From: Ochotona curzoniae
Taxonomy: Eukaryota; Chordata; Mammalia; Lagomorpha; Ochotonidae
DNA length: 64,000 nucleotides
Direction: 5' to 3'
Assembly (NCBI RefSeq): GCF_017591425.1
Contig: NW_024466607.1
Span: 9,928,501-9,992,500 of the forward strand
Shown here: positions 25,701-37,700 of the stretch, one piece after another
Numbering within the stretch: the first letter of the stretch is position 1
How the letters are laid out: the number at the start of each line of letters is the position of its first letter
Position numbers and translations under genes: made by a program
The notes under the pieces: generated by a model
Database searches by the model: none
Seen by the model: the letters and a program-made list of their open reading frames with translations, nothing else
Told to the model about the DNA's origin: nothing

Positions 25701-28700
25701 CAGCTGCCTCCAGATGTGCAACTCAGCGCTGCTTGATGGCTGTTCCCGCCCCAGGCTGTGCTGAGCCTGCACAGCCTGGCTGTCAGGCTTCCATCCCTGA
25801 AATGAAGGGAGGGCACACTGGCCACTCAGGCTGCCTGCCAGAACACCTGTCTGTCACCTGTAGGGTGTGCATGGAGTATGTGCTGTGTTCTAAACGTGTG
25901 TGCATTCTTGCGCATGCACCAGCCCTCCTGGCCTCAAGACACTCCTGTGGGGATGGGGGACATGCTCTTGTTATGCCTATCTAATGGACAAGGTTTTTGA
26001 GGCCCAGCCAGGTTAAATGCGTTGTTCAAGGACCATGAGGCTGATGAAGCAGAGGTTTGCCAACCACTGCTTGGGTCCTTTGTTCCAGATACTTCCCAGG
26101 CTGGAGAGCTGAGAGCCATTCTGAGAGTGGGCCTGGGCAGCAGGGCCCTGCTTCCCGTGGGAGAGGTGGTGCCAAGGGCCTCCATCCTGCCTTCTCCGCC
26201 CCCCACTTCCTTCCTACAAGCTCTGCCCAAGAGCTGCTTGTAGGAGCTGCTGGCCTGGATTCTGGACATGTGGCTCTCGCTCCTACCTGCTGCCAGCTGG
26301 GATGTATGGCTTGGGGCAAACTGGGCCTCCTTTGTCAGTTGGGGTGGGGTGCAGTCAGGGCCCCACAAGAAAGTCTCTGCTTCTCCCTGCCTGGGGTGCG
26401 ATGGTCAGCAAGTGGGTGCAGTGGTAGCTATGTCATGGGGGTGCAGGAAGTCTACACCCTCCCCAGGGAAGCAGGAAAAAGTGTGGGTTTGCAGCTGCCC
26501 TGCCAGTGTGGTCAAGGAAGCATCTCTTGGGCTACACTTAGTGGGCACAGACAGCACCTTCTGCCCAGCGATTCCCCCTGGGGTTGGCCTGTTTCTGTGG
26601 TCTTGGGAGTTGGAAGACAGACCTGAGCTTGGGATTCCTTCTCCTTTGTCCACCTTGCAGACCTCACAAAAAATGCAAACAGCACTGGGGGTGTTCAAGG
26701 AAGGCCTCCCCAGGGTAGGCAGGGGTAGCCTCTTCCCCCAGCTCAGGAGTAGCCAGGCTGCTGGGGACACGGGGCTCATGCCGGGCTTTTTCTGAGCTGT
26801 TTGGTCAGGCCTTGCAAACATCCTATCCACAGGGGCCCCCATCACCTGCCCCTGCCAGGTGTGCACATTTCTCTTCAAGGTTTGCAAAGCCGAAACTCTT
26901 GAGGGCTTTAAAGTCGGGGCAGGGGCGTGTCCTGAGAGGTGGTGACCTCTGGACTGGATTGTTCTGGGCCCCATTGTCTTGTAATCAAAGAAGGAAGATG
27001 TGAGACACCAACAACCCTCCCTCCCCCGGAATCTCAGAATCCTTTTTCTAACAGAAATTACCTGAATGGGTGATACCTGGCTAGGGTCACCACCAAATAT
27101 GAGGCACAAAAGGGGCAAACAGCCCTCTCCAGGGCTGCTCCCCCCGCTCCATCCCCGGTCCAGTGTTTTGAGATTTCTTCCAGAAATGCTCCATGTGAAA
27201 AAACAAACGACAACATGTTGGGCTCTAATTTTTTTTTTTTTAGAAACATTCAGAGATTTGTTCCAGAACCTTGCATGCAGATCTGACTCCCGTGAGAAGG
27301 TGTAGAAGGTGGTGTGGGTGTGACATCGGGTGTTTCATGGCAAGGTTTCTGGAAGGTTTCTGGGTCCCTGCAGCGAGTGTCCGTGACGCTCTTGTCCATG
27401 CTCATGGGGAGCATCTGGCAGCAGATCAGGTTCCTAGAAGGGCAAGTGCTGGGTCCAGTGCTCTTACTTCAGTGCATTGAGTGTTTATCACTGAACAGGA
27501 ATGTGGTAGCTTTGGAGTGTGCAACTCAGTGCCGTTAAGCACGCTTTCTAGAACTTTCTCATCTTCCTCTGCTGAAACTCTCACTCCAGGAAACCCCAAT
27601 TCCCATCTCCCTCCCCTAGCCCGCTGCATCCTGTACCTGCTTTCTAGAAGTCTGAGGGGCCTGGGACCTTGGCGGCCTGGTGTTGTGTGGTGTCAGGCAT
27701 AGTGGGGCTTTAGGCTGCCTGTTGTCTCCAGCTCTGCTTCTCTTGTAGGTGTTGGGGATGGAGGAGGGTGAGGTGGGGGGAGTGTAGTTGAGTCAGGCAG
27801 AGGTGCAGCAGGAATCATGGCGGCTCTCAGCCTTGCCCTCTCTCCTGCACAGTTGCCGCCCCCTTTACCTTGATCGTCCCTGTTCACTCCACTCCCTTAG
27901 ACTTTCCTCACCAGAACAGTCTTGCCTTGCTTGCCCTGTTCTTGAGATTCGTATGCGTGCGGTGCATGTGCAGTGCATGTGCAGTGCTTTCCCATGGCTC
28001 GCTCTGCATCGTCACCTGTGGGTGTAGCACAGCCCAGGGAGTATGCAGTTCTGCCTTGGTGGATGTTACCCCTGTCACTCGGAAGGAAATCACAGGACCT
28101 AGCTTTGCACATATCCCACATCTCCTGGGAGCAGGCATTGGTTTCCTCAGGGCCACTGCAAAAGGCAGGTTTGCTACCCTGGTCTCACTGCCTGCCGTTA
28201 GGCAGTGAGTGTGGGGGGCGTCGGGAAGCTGGGGTCCTGTCAGGTCACTGTGAGTCCTGGAAGGCCAGGGCTGGGCTGTCACGTCAGGGCATTACCTGCT
28301 CACATCCCTGGAGTTCCTTCCCTGGCATACACCTTTTGCAGAACAGCCCAGTGGGGGCAGCCTAGGCTGTGGGCTCCTGTCGCTAGCACATTCATTGGGC
28401 TGCTGTGTCTTTGCATGGTGATTCCTTTGTGAGTGAACTCATCCATCCAGAAAGTCATCATGGACGCCCTGTCTGTGTTCGGGGAACTGGGGTGCTGCCT
28501 TTCCTGAGACCTTCTTGTTTGCCTGCATTCCTGTTTTGCAAAGGGGCCCTGGGGAGGGGCCTTCTGTCGGTGTTACAGGTGTGGGAGTGGCAGCTAGAGG
28601 ATGGATGGCTTGCCTGAATCTCCTAGACCAGGAGTGATGGGCCAGATGGCAACACTTTCCCAGGATGGAAACTGCTATGCAGAGACGAGGTTGAGGGGAG

Positions 28701-31700
28701 GCGGCTGCAGAGGACTTAAATTCTTCCTGGTTACTGCTGAAGCCTCGGGCCGTGTGCCTTAAACTTGAAGAGGACAAAGGGCGATGACCATGAACTTCTT
28801 GGTCTTGATAGTAGCTTTCAGTGGGTTGACAGACAGGGGTCTGAACTGCAGCATCCAGCCCACATCTGCTCCATCTCAGACCTCTGCTATGCCCCCAGCT
28901 GGCAGCTGGAATCTTGAAGTATTTCAGACCTAGGCTTAGCCCGGGTCACCACCCTCCCTCTGGTGGCTGGGATAGGTATGTCCCCTGGCAGTGACACACT
29001 CCCAGGAGGAAGCTGCCTGTGATTCAGGTAGGCAGGGATGAGGACTGGCTCTGTGGTGCAGGGGTTAAGCCTCTGCTTGCTGCATGGTTCAAGTGCTGGC
29101 TGTTTCCAATCCAGCTCCCTGAGTACGCACCTGGAAAAGCAGCAGAAGATAATCTCAGTGCTTGGGTCCCTGAACCCACCTGGGGTTGGAAGGGCTGGAG
29201 TAAGACATGTCAGCATGCCTGCTGATGTCACCCCATTGACCCCTGCTCCAAGTAGGTGATTCTCCCAACATCTGGGTCACAGCTTCAAGTTCCTGTGTTT
29301 GCAGAGGAAGAAAGGGGGATGGAAAGACAGCCAGTAGAGTGGCAGGAACCTGGTCTGTGGTCCGGGAGCAGCAAGGGAAGGCATTCCATCTACAGGAGTA
29401 CTGGGCCACCTGGCTGGCTGCTGCTGGTGAGCAGTGAAGGTGACCTGCAGGATAGGCTGCCCTGAGTCGCCTGCCAACAGACACGGTGAAGCTGAGGCCT
29501 GAAGACAGGACCTGGAGCTACAAGACTAGAACTCCCCACCTCATCTGTGAGACATGAAAAATGACCTGAGGGTTCAAGTGCTGGGACCTGGGCCTGGCTT
29601 GTGGCCAGTACTCTGAGCTGTTGCTGTTATCCCTGTTGGACGCCCATCTCCAGCCCTCTGGCAAAGGCCCAGGATCTTTTGCAATTGCTTAATCCCAGTA
29701 AGGCGGATTTGGGAAAGGGGTTGGGAGGAAGGATTCAGTCCCATAAAAACTGGAATGTTGTGTGTTGGAACTGTGTGGAAAAGGGACAGGCTGTGGGGGT
29801 GGCAGGCGTGGCCAGCTTCCTGTCACCAAAGTATTCAAGCAAGGGGAGACTCCCCCATGCCTAGATTGTAACAAGAGGGGCTGGGATGATGGCCGTGGAG
29901 ACTCCAGCACTGACTGCAGCATCTGGGCAGGGAGTGGCAGGGCCCCGCATGGCACCCAGCACTTCTGAGTCCTGGGCCTGGCATGTCTGGGCTGTGCTTG
30001 GTTCACATGGTCCATGGTACTCCTGCCTGCCCAGGGTCTGATCCTTTTCACCAGTGTTCAGGGAATACCTGTGTCAGGTTAGGTGCTGTGCTAGGGGCTG
30101 GATTGTACCTCCTCACCCCAACATGGCAGATGGGATCCTGTCACCTCGGAGCTGGGTCTGTGGAGGAGAAGACGAGCCGTTAGGGCCCCCTGTGTGTGCC
30201 GGACAAAGGCTGTCTTGGGGCTGACCTGATCTTCTAATCCTGCCTGAGAAAGCAGGAACAGGAAGTGGGCCCTGCCCCGCGGTTGCATCTTCTGTTGACT
30301 GTGGCTCCTACCTTGGTGCCTGATTCCTTCCACACTCTGCTCTGTTCCTCTCCTTATCTGTGTGTTTCGATTTGTAGAACTTAAATATGTATTTTCTAAC
30401 AGAGAAAGACCTACCTTCTTTTGCAGAAAGATACCTGGATGTTCTTAAGCTTTTTCTCTTGAGATGAATTTTCACATCAGTTTGAGGGATTCTGTGGTGG
30501 TTATGCTGGGATGTTGGGACTGCACTGAAGTAGATTAAAAAAAAAAAAGATTTATTTGGGGCTGACATTATGGCATAATGGGTGCACTCGTTGGACCCCT
30601 GCATGCACATGGGAGACCCAAATGGAGCTCCTGGCTTTGGTCTGGCCTACCCCTGCCGTTGCAGCCATCTGGGGAATGAAACAGTGGACGGAAGATTTCT
30701 CTCTCTGTCTCTGTTCTTGAAAGGCAGAGTGATAGAAAGAGAGAAAAAGAGATCTTCCATCTGCTGAATCACTCCCCAAATGGCCACACTAGCTGGGACT
30801 GGGTCAGGCCCAAGGCAGAAGCCAGGAGCTTCATCCAGATTTCCCATGTGGTGGCAGGGGCCCAAGCACTTGGGCCATCCTCCTCTGCCGACTCAGGTGC
30901 ATTGGCAGGGAGCTGGATCAGAAGTGGAACAGTGGAGCATTTATATGGGATGCCTGTGTTGCAGCTTGTAGTTTAACCTGTGGTGCCACAATGCGAGCCC
31001 TGAAGTAGTTGAAACAAGGGACTCGCATCTTCAGATCCTGACTGTCCTCACACATGTGGCAGGCATGGTTAGTAGAGTCCTCTGCACTGGATGGCCACAT
31101 TCTCTCAGCTGCTTTGATGGCGCACACTCGCCGTGCGTTCATGCCTAGTGGGGTTCTTTAGGACTTTTTCTGCTGACTTTTCTGGTGCAAAACCAGGTTA
31201 CTTCTGTGAGCATTTTGGCTTTATTTTTGGCCATCGTATCATAGAAATTAGTCTTAATCCTTGTTAAGTTTTGTTTCCTGTGGATTCCCTAGAAAGATGA
31301 AATAGCACCTGCGCACAGGGACACTGTTCTTCCTCGGCAATCCCTCTGCCCTTTCCTCGCTTTTGTTCAAGGTCTTTGTTCACTTTTGTTTAAAGCCAAG
31401 TTATTAGATATTATTACAAATTAAAAATGAAGTTCTTGAACATGTCGAATGAACTGACGTGGAACACTTTTCAAAGCCATTAGAGGTGTATCAAGGAAAA
31501 CAGGCTTTGAAGCAAGCATGTGTGTACTGACCAAAAAGAGACATCTTCAAACCTGTCCTGCCCAGGTAGCGCAGGTAGTTCTCGCTGGCTGGGCAGCAGG
31601 CAGAATGCAGGTCCTGCCTTAGGCCTCGCCATTTCTTACTGCTGCTCCTGTCTTAGCTGGGCTTTCCTGTGTTTGCTTCTTGGATAACAGAACCGCAAAC

Positions 31701-34700
31701 CATGGTGGAGGTGGTCTTGGGACTTAGGAATTCACAGCAGGAGGAGTGGCTGCTGCTGTCTCTGCCATCTGTGGTCTGGGGCTCCTGGGATTCCGTGGGT
31801 GATTGGATCTGTCTTTGGGTCTCCTCTTGTTTTCTTTCCCTCTTCGTGCCTCCCTCTTGGCTGCTCTCTGTGGTGATTGGGGTGCTTGCGGGACTCCTGT
31901 GTATGACCCTGGAGCCCTGAGAATGGATGTTGCTGTGGTCTCTTGCCTGCCGTGGAACCAGATGGTCGTGCCTGGCTGTCGTGAGCACTCCTCATCCCTC
32001 CTCTCTGCCCCAGTTCTGAGGACCTTGCATGGAGGACCCTGTGATGTGGAGACCATCTGCAAGGTCCCGGCTGCTGTCCTACTGGACCAGGAGCCCCACC
32101 AGAGTCAGGAAGGTCAGCTCCCTGAACACCTTTTCTCCTTCAGTGATATCCGGCTTCACTCCCTGCACTGCCATGGGGCTTCGTGAGGAGTCTTCTTAGG
32201 GATTGTATGATCCCAATATGTCTGCCTGGGTGTCATTCCTGTGAGTGAAACCATCTCCCTTCCCTTGGCCACTTGGCTGTCCCCAAACCTTCCTTGTGAT
32301 GACTTTCTTGTCCCTACTGGCAGGTACCCTAATCATGCCCCTCTGCCCTTGCACCCTCCCACCCCCTGTGCTGCTGTCCATGGTGCTGAGCTTGATGTCT
32401 GTACCACTGAGGAAAGGGGTGGTGAGCTGGGGTGGGGGTTGAGGGGGTTGCTGCTGGGTCTCAGGCTCTCTGGTCACTTTTGTGGTGATGGTGAGTGGGG
32501 TCAGCTGGGCAGCTGTGGCTCCTCCCACGATAGTAGTGGGGCCACTGGTGGGGCTGTGCAGGGCTCTCTGAGGTCCACTGTCTGCTCCAATGGCTGAGCA
32601 AGTTCCTTTTTTTTTTTTTTTCCCTACTGTATTATATTTGCCAGTGTCACCATCTGTGGCGTTTGTGTCATAGTAAGGACTTTGGGTGGAGGCCCATGGA
32701 GTGTGGTGTTTGTTGGTTGTTCCAGGTGGCCGACAGTAACCGGAGTTTCACCCCTCTTGCTGCTGCCACCACAGAAGCAGAATGGTAATGGTTGTCACTG
32801 AAGGTCATCATCTCAGTGTTAGTGAAGAACAAGCAGAAGCTTGGGGAGGAGCATGGACTGGCTGTGCGGTGGGGCGGATGAGGCAAAAGACCCATGACAG
32901 GCTGCTGCTCTCGCTGCCACTGTCTTCCTGGGTGTCTGTCTCTCAGCCAGGCATGTGTGGGTTACATGAGTGGCTCAGGTTGTGCGAGGCTCCTGGAAGC
33001 GCTCCACCTGGGTGGCCATCTAATCCCTGCACAGAAGGACGTGGAGTACTTGTGGGGGGAACCAGTGCCTCAGGGTGGGGCTGACATACATGGTCAGGAG
33101 CCATCCAGCTCAAAGGGATTGAGTCCATTGTGTTGCCTCTGCTCTTGGGTGTTCTCCCTGAGCCCGACCCATGTGTCACCACTGTCAGAACTGCAGGGAT
33201 GGATGCTTGGGCCAGCTGCCCACTTCCTCCTTTCCTAATCTCATCCTCCTATGTGTGTGCTTTCTTCTCTTTGATCTTGCTCACCCTCCCCCCTCCTGGC
33301 CCGCCCTGGGTGACAGCTCCTTCCATCCAATCTGTACTTTCTGTTCTTTCCAAGTGTGCTGCACAATGAGCCTGAGGGTTCTGTGTGTGGGATTTTTAAT
33401 CTGTCTTCTGTTGCATCTCATTCAGTTCCCCTCCCTCCGAATGGTGTGACATCTGTGTGTGTGTGTGTGTGTGTATGTTTGCTGTCCTCCACCAACATGG
33501 GCACCAGGAGCTCCCCTGGGGGAGTTGTTCACATCCCTTCCTGCTACCATTTTCTTAGCTCCTGTCTCGCCATGGTGTCTGAGGTCAGGCCCTGTAACAG
33601 CAGAACCTAAAACAGGATGTCTCATGCATGTGTGGGTTCATTTGGGGCCACTCCTAAGGATAGACTGTCTAAGGAGTAGACAACAGGAGGTGGGCAAAGC
33701 CATGGTCTCCACGAGGTCTGTTCCCACAGGAGCTCGGCAGAGACTGGGTTATTGGCTTTGTTCCTCTCAGCCCTTGTGGGTAGGGCTCAACCTGCCAGGC
33801 GCTTCCCCAAAGAAGGTGTGGCTTGTAGGTTGTCAGTAGCCAATTGCCCTGCAGCAGGGTAGCTATGTTTCCTTACCTGGTAGGGGGAGTCTGGGTGGGC
33901 ACCAGCAGCACCTGCCATCCTGGTGGCCCCCTGATGCTCCCATACCTCCCTGTGTTGCTCCCACAGGCTCCACCAAGGACCTGATTGAGACGTGCTGCGC
34001 AGCTGGACAGCAGTGGGCCATTGACAATGATGAGTGCCTGGAGATTCCTGAGAGTGGCCTGGAGGGTGATGTCTGCAGGTAGGGAGGGCATTTTGGAGCC
34101 AGCAGAGCTCCTGCCTGGCAGCCTGCCCGACCCCATGCTTCCAGGTGTGCCAGGGCAGTGGGATGCAGCTGTGGTGAGTCATCAGGCTGGTCTTTTTACA
34201 GGGGTGGAGAGTACAGGATTGGGCCCTCACTTTTTCCAGTGCCCAGCCCCCACTGCTTCCTTCAGAAAATGTTTTATTACTCAAGCTGTGTACCTATTCC
34301 TTTCCTTGCTGCTGTCTCACCAAGTCTGGACCACCTAGGCCTTAGCGTGTGTACTCTCTGGGTCCCAGGCGTTGCAGCTGCATGACTCTGGAGCATCCTT
34401 ACATCTTTAAGGGATGGGGAGCTCACCCCCTCGTGGAGGCTGCCCCTACCCTGTACCCAGACTTTCTAGAACTGGGTCTCCCTGGCCATCTTGGTAGGAG
34501 GATCTCTTTGTGTTACCCCCTGAGCATCAGTGTTCCACAGCCAGGAGGCTTTTCACTTAAGCCTGGAAGTGAAGCCCACTTGCTGCAGGCTTGGGCAGGT
34601 GCTTGCCTGTTCTGAGCCTTGGTTGGAGCTTCCTCTGTGCCCTGGGGGCTGGCACGCCCCTTGTGGAGGGACCTCCCGAGTTGAGCCATGCCCTGTGTTG

Positions 34701-37700
34701 CAGGACAGCCCAGAAGCAGTGCTGTATCTCCTACCTGAAGGAGAAGAGCTGTGTGGCTGGTGTCATGGCGGCCAAGGAAGAAGAGGCATGCGGGTCCGAG
34801 GACGGCGACACCTGTGGCTTCTCCCTGTACAAGGCAAGCTCTGTCTGCGGCCAGCCTGGATCCTCGGGGTGCAGGAGCCTGAGGTCCTCCCCGGGAGTGA
34901 TGTTCACACCTTGGGTAGGGGGTGGGGATGGAGTCTGGGCCCATTTTGGGAATTAGGGACACAGCCTTGAGACAATCTCTGCTCTCCCTCTCTTTCGTAT
35001 CAGAGATGACCCAGATGAGCTCGTTGCTGTGTGTTGTATTGGGGGTGAGGGTGCTAAGGAGGAGGAAACACTATGGAGGCTGGAGCATGACAGGCTGGGG
35101 ACAGCTTCCCCGGGAAGAAGACTTTTGCATAAACTCTGGTGAACCATGGGCATGCCTGCAGGATGTTGTCCATGAAGCAGGAACCACCCATACAAATGTC
35201 TTGGGGTGGGAGCTTGGTTAGCTTGTCGCTGGAGTGGAGGCCAGTGAGGGGGGCACTGGGCAGGTCCTGTTCATCATCACAAAGCCCCTGGGTCTGAGTG
35301 AACCATGCGACTAATGAACTTGAGGGATAGAGTCTGCGTCATCTCTGGTAGTTGTGGGGAGTAGTACTGAGTGGGTATGCCATGCAGTGGGGCAGAGAAG
35401 GGAGGGACGCCCTCGGGCAGTGAGAACGGCATGAGGCAGGTGCGAGTGGTTCAGCATCTCTAACTGTAAATATGTAACTGTAAACTCTTTTGGGGCCCCC
35501 GGGGGCTGTGGGAGGGGGTTCCAGGAGCTCAGTTTTGTTTTGCAGCCCACACAGGCTCCGGGCGGCAGGGCTGGGGCATCTGTTTGGCTCCAAGTAATGG
35601 AGACCTGTTGGCAGCCTTGGCTTTTCTCTCACTTGCTGAGTGCTGGAGGTCAGGGCCAGAGGAGTGAGCAGCTCTGTGACATGGCACCTGCTGTCCTGTG
35701 ACTCTGCTGGCACTGGTCCCTGGCCTCATGGCCCAGGGTGGACCACCCAAGCTCCAGGCAGAGGTAGGAGGAAGGGAGAAATGCTCTCCATCATTCAGTT
35801 TGCCATGATTAGCATCAAAATGTCTTTATTGGAAAGGCAGAGTGATAGAGCGGAGGGAAGAAAATGAGATATCTTCCAGCCATTGATTCACTCTCCAGAG
35901 GGCCAGGTCTGGGCCAGGCTGAAGCCGAGGAGCCAGGAGCTCCACCCACGTCTCTCCTATGGGTGGTAGGGACCCAAACGTTTGCACTGTCATCTGCTGA
36001 CTTTCCAAGTGCATTACAGGGAGCTGCAGCATAAATGGCACTCTGCTTAAAACTCATGGGCTAGAATTTAGTCCAGCAGCCATACCCGGCTGCAAGCGAG
36101 ACTGGGAAATAAAGTCTTTCTCAAGATTTAATTATTTATTTTGAAAGGCAGATTTAGAGAGAAAGAGAGAGATCTTCCATCTGCTGATTCACTCCCCAAA
36201 TGGCTGCAGTGGCTGGAGCTGAGCCAACCTTAAGCCAAGAGCTTCCTCAGGGTCTCTCATGTGGGTCCAAGGGCTCAAGGACTTGAGCCATCCTCCACTG
36301 CTTTCCCAGATCATAAGCAGGAAGGTGGGTTGCAAGTGGAGCAGCTGGGACACGAACTGGCATCCATAGGGATGCTGGCATTGAAGATGGAGGAGTAGCC
36401 CACTACACTACCATGCCAGCCCTGGTGATGTAGCCATTGGGTGTTCCACTGAGAAAGAAGAAGGGGAGATAAACGCTGGGGCAAGGGAGAGCTGGCTGAC
36501 TGCAGCCAAGAACAAGGGTGAGTTAGGCAGTGGGGCATTTTGGGAAGCATCATGGAAGGGGCCTCATTCTGATTTGGGGAGGAAATGGAAAGTGTTAAGA
36601 AACTTGCGGTATCTCTGGTCATGGCGATAGTGACAAAGGAGGGCGAAGTGTGAGGAGATTGACTTATTCTGGTGGTGATGGAGAAGGAGCCCTTGTGGCT
36701 GGTGTCTGCAGAGCCTCATTTCTGTCTTCACAATGGGCCCGGGACCAGCTTCCTGTCCTGAACCTCAGTTTCCCAATCTGTACAGTGGGGCACTGATCTA
36801 GTCCTGGGGGGGGCGGTGCGGGGAGGTGTCATGGTCCTCACTCAGCAATGGTAGAGATGCGAGCTCAGGGCATCACCTGGCTCCTTCCTGCTGGTGACCA
36901 AAACCGAGGCCCATGCTTAACCTGATACAGCATCTGAGGTCAGCCAGGTACTGGTTGCTGGTGGGGCTGGCATGCCTGGTGCCTCCCTTGGGCTGGATGG
37001 GTTTGGGTGCTGCCTCTGAGGTCACTGGGATCTGCTCCATGCAGTCTGGCAGGTGCTTGAAGGCTTCCATGGGCTTGTGTTGTGCAGCCAGAGGCTGGGC
37101 AGGGCTGTGAGGCAAGTAGACAGGGACCGTGTTACAAGACAGGAAGGTGCAGGGCAGATGACCACTTGGAGTTGTTCCTGCAACCGTTCCACTCCTGTAG
37201 TTGAAACTGGTAAAACCCAGTTTGGTTTTGGAAGTGGACAGTCAAGGGCTGGACTGAACTGTATCTTTAGGGATTCAGGCCTCTAGTTTTCTGCTTAGTC
37301 ATCCCTGACTTATTACATCCATTTTCAAGGTCATTGCTGGGCCCAAAGTAAGCTGCAGGCAGCTCATATTTGTCCCATAAGAGAGAAAGGGGAGGGCCCA
37401 GTGTGATGGCTCAATGGCTAAATCCTCATCTTACAAATGCCAGGATCCCATATGGGTGCCAGTTCATGTCCTAGCTGCTCCACTTCCCATACAACACCCT
37501 GCTTGTGGCCTGGGAAGGCAGTAGAGGATGGCTCAAAGCCTTGGGACCCTGCATCCATGTGGGAGACCCGGAGGAAGGTCTTGGCTCCTGGCTTTGTGTC
37601 AGCTCAGCTCTGGCAATTGCAGCTGTTTGGGGAGTGAACCAGCAGAAGATCTTTATCTCTCTCTCCTCATCATCTCCTTATCTGCCTTTCTAATAAAAAT

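Larger units (their letters stand above)
19780..33966 (+). other. FBLN2: FBLN2 intron 2 (about 14.2 kb)
   Basis: Non-coding interval with unusually few repeats over 19.8-28.9 kb, then SINEs at 29.0 and 30.6-31.0 kb. It contains an old antisense L1 fragment, a MIR relic, poly-T tracts at about 27229-27241 and 32606-32621, and a GT repeat. Long open frames (for example 23457-23936 and 31724-32062) show no family similarity and were not accepted as genes. Confidence 0.7.

Noticed and set aside
34834..34912. Extension of exon 4 to a downstream GT donor, to avoid the GC-AG intron
   Set aside because: It would insert about 26 non-homologous residues into a tightly conserved cysteine module. The GC donor is otherwise an excellent match.
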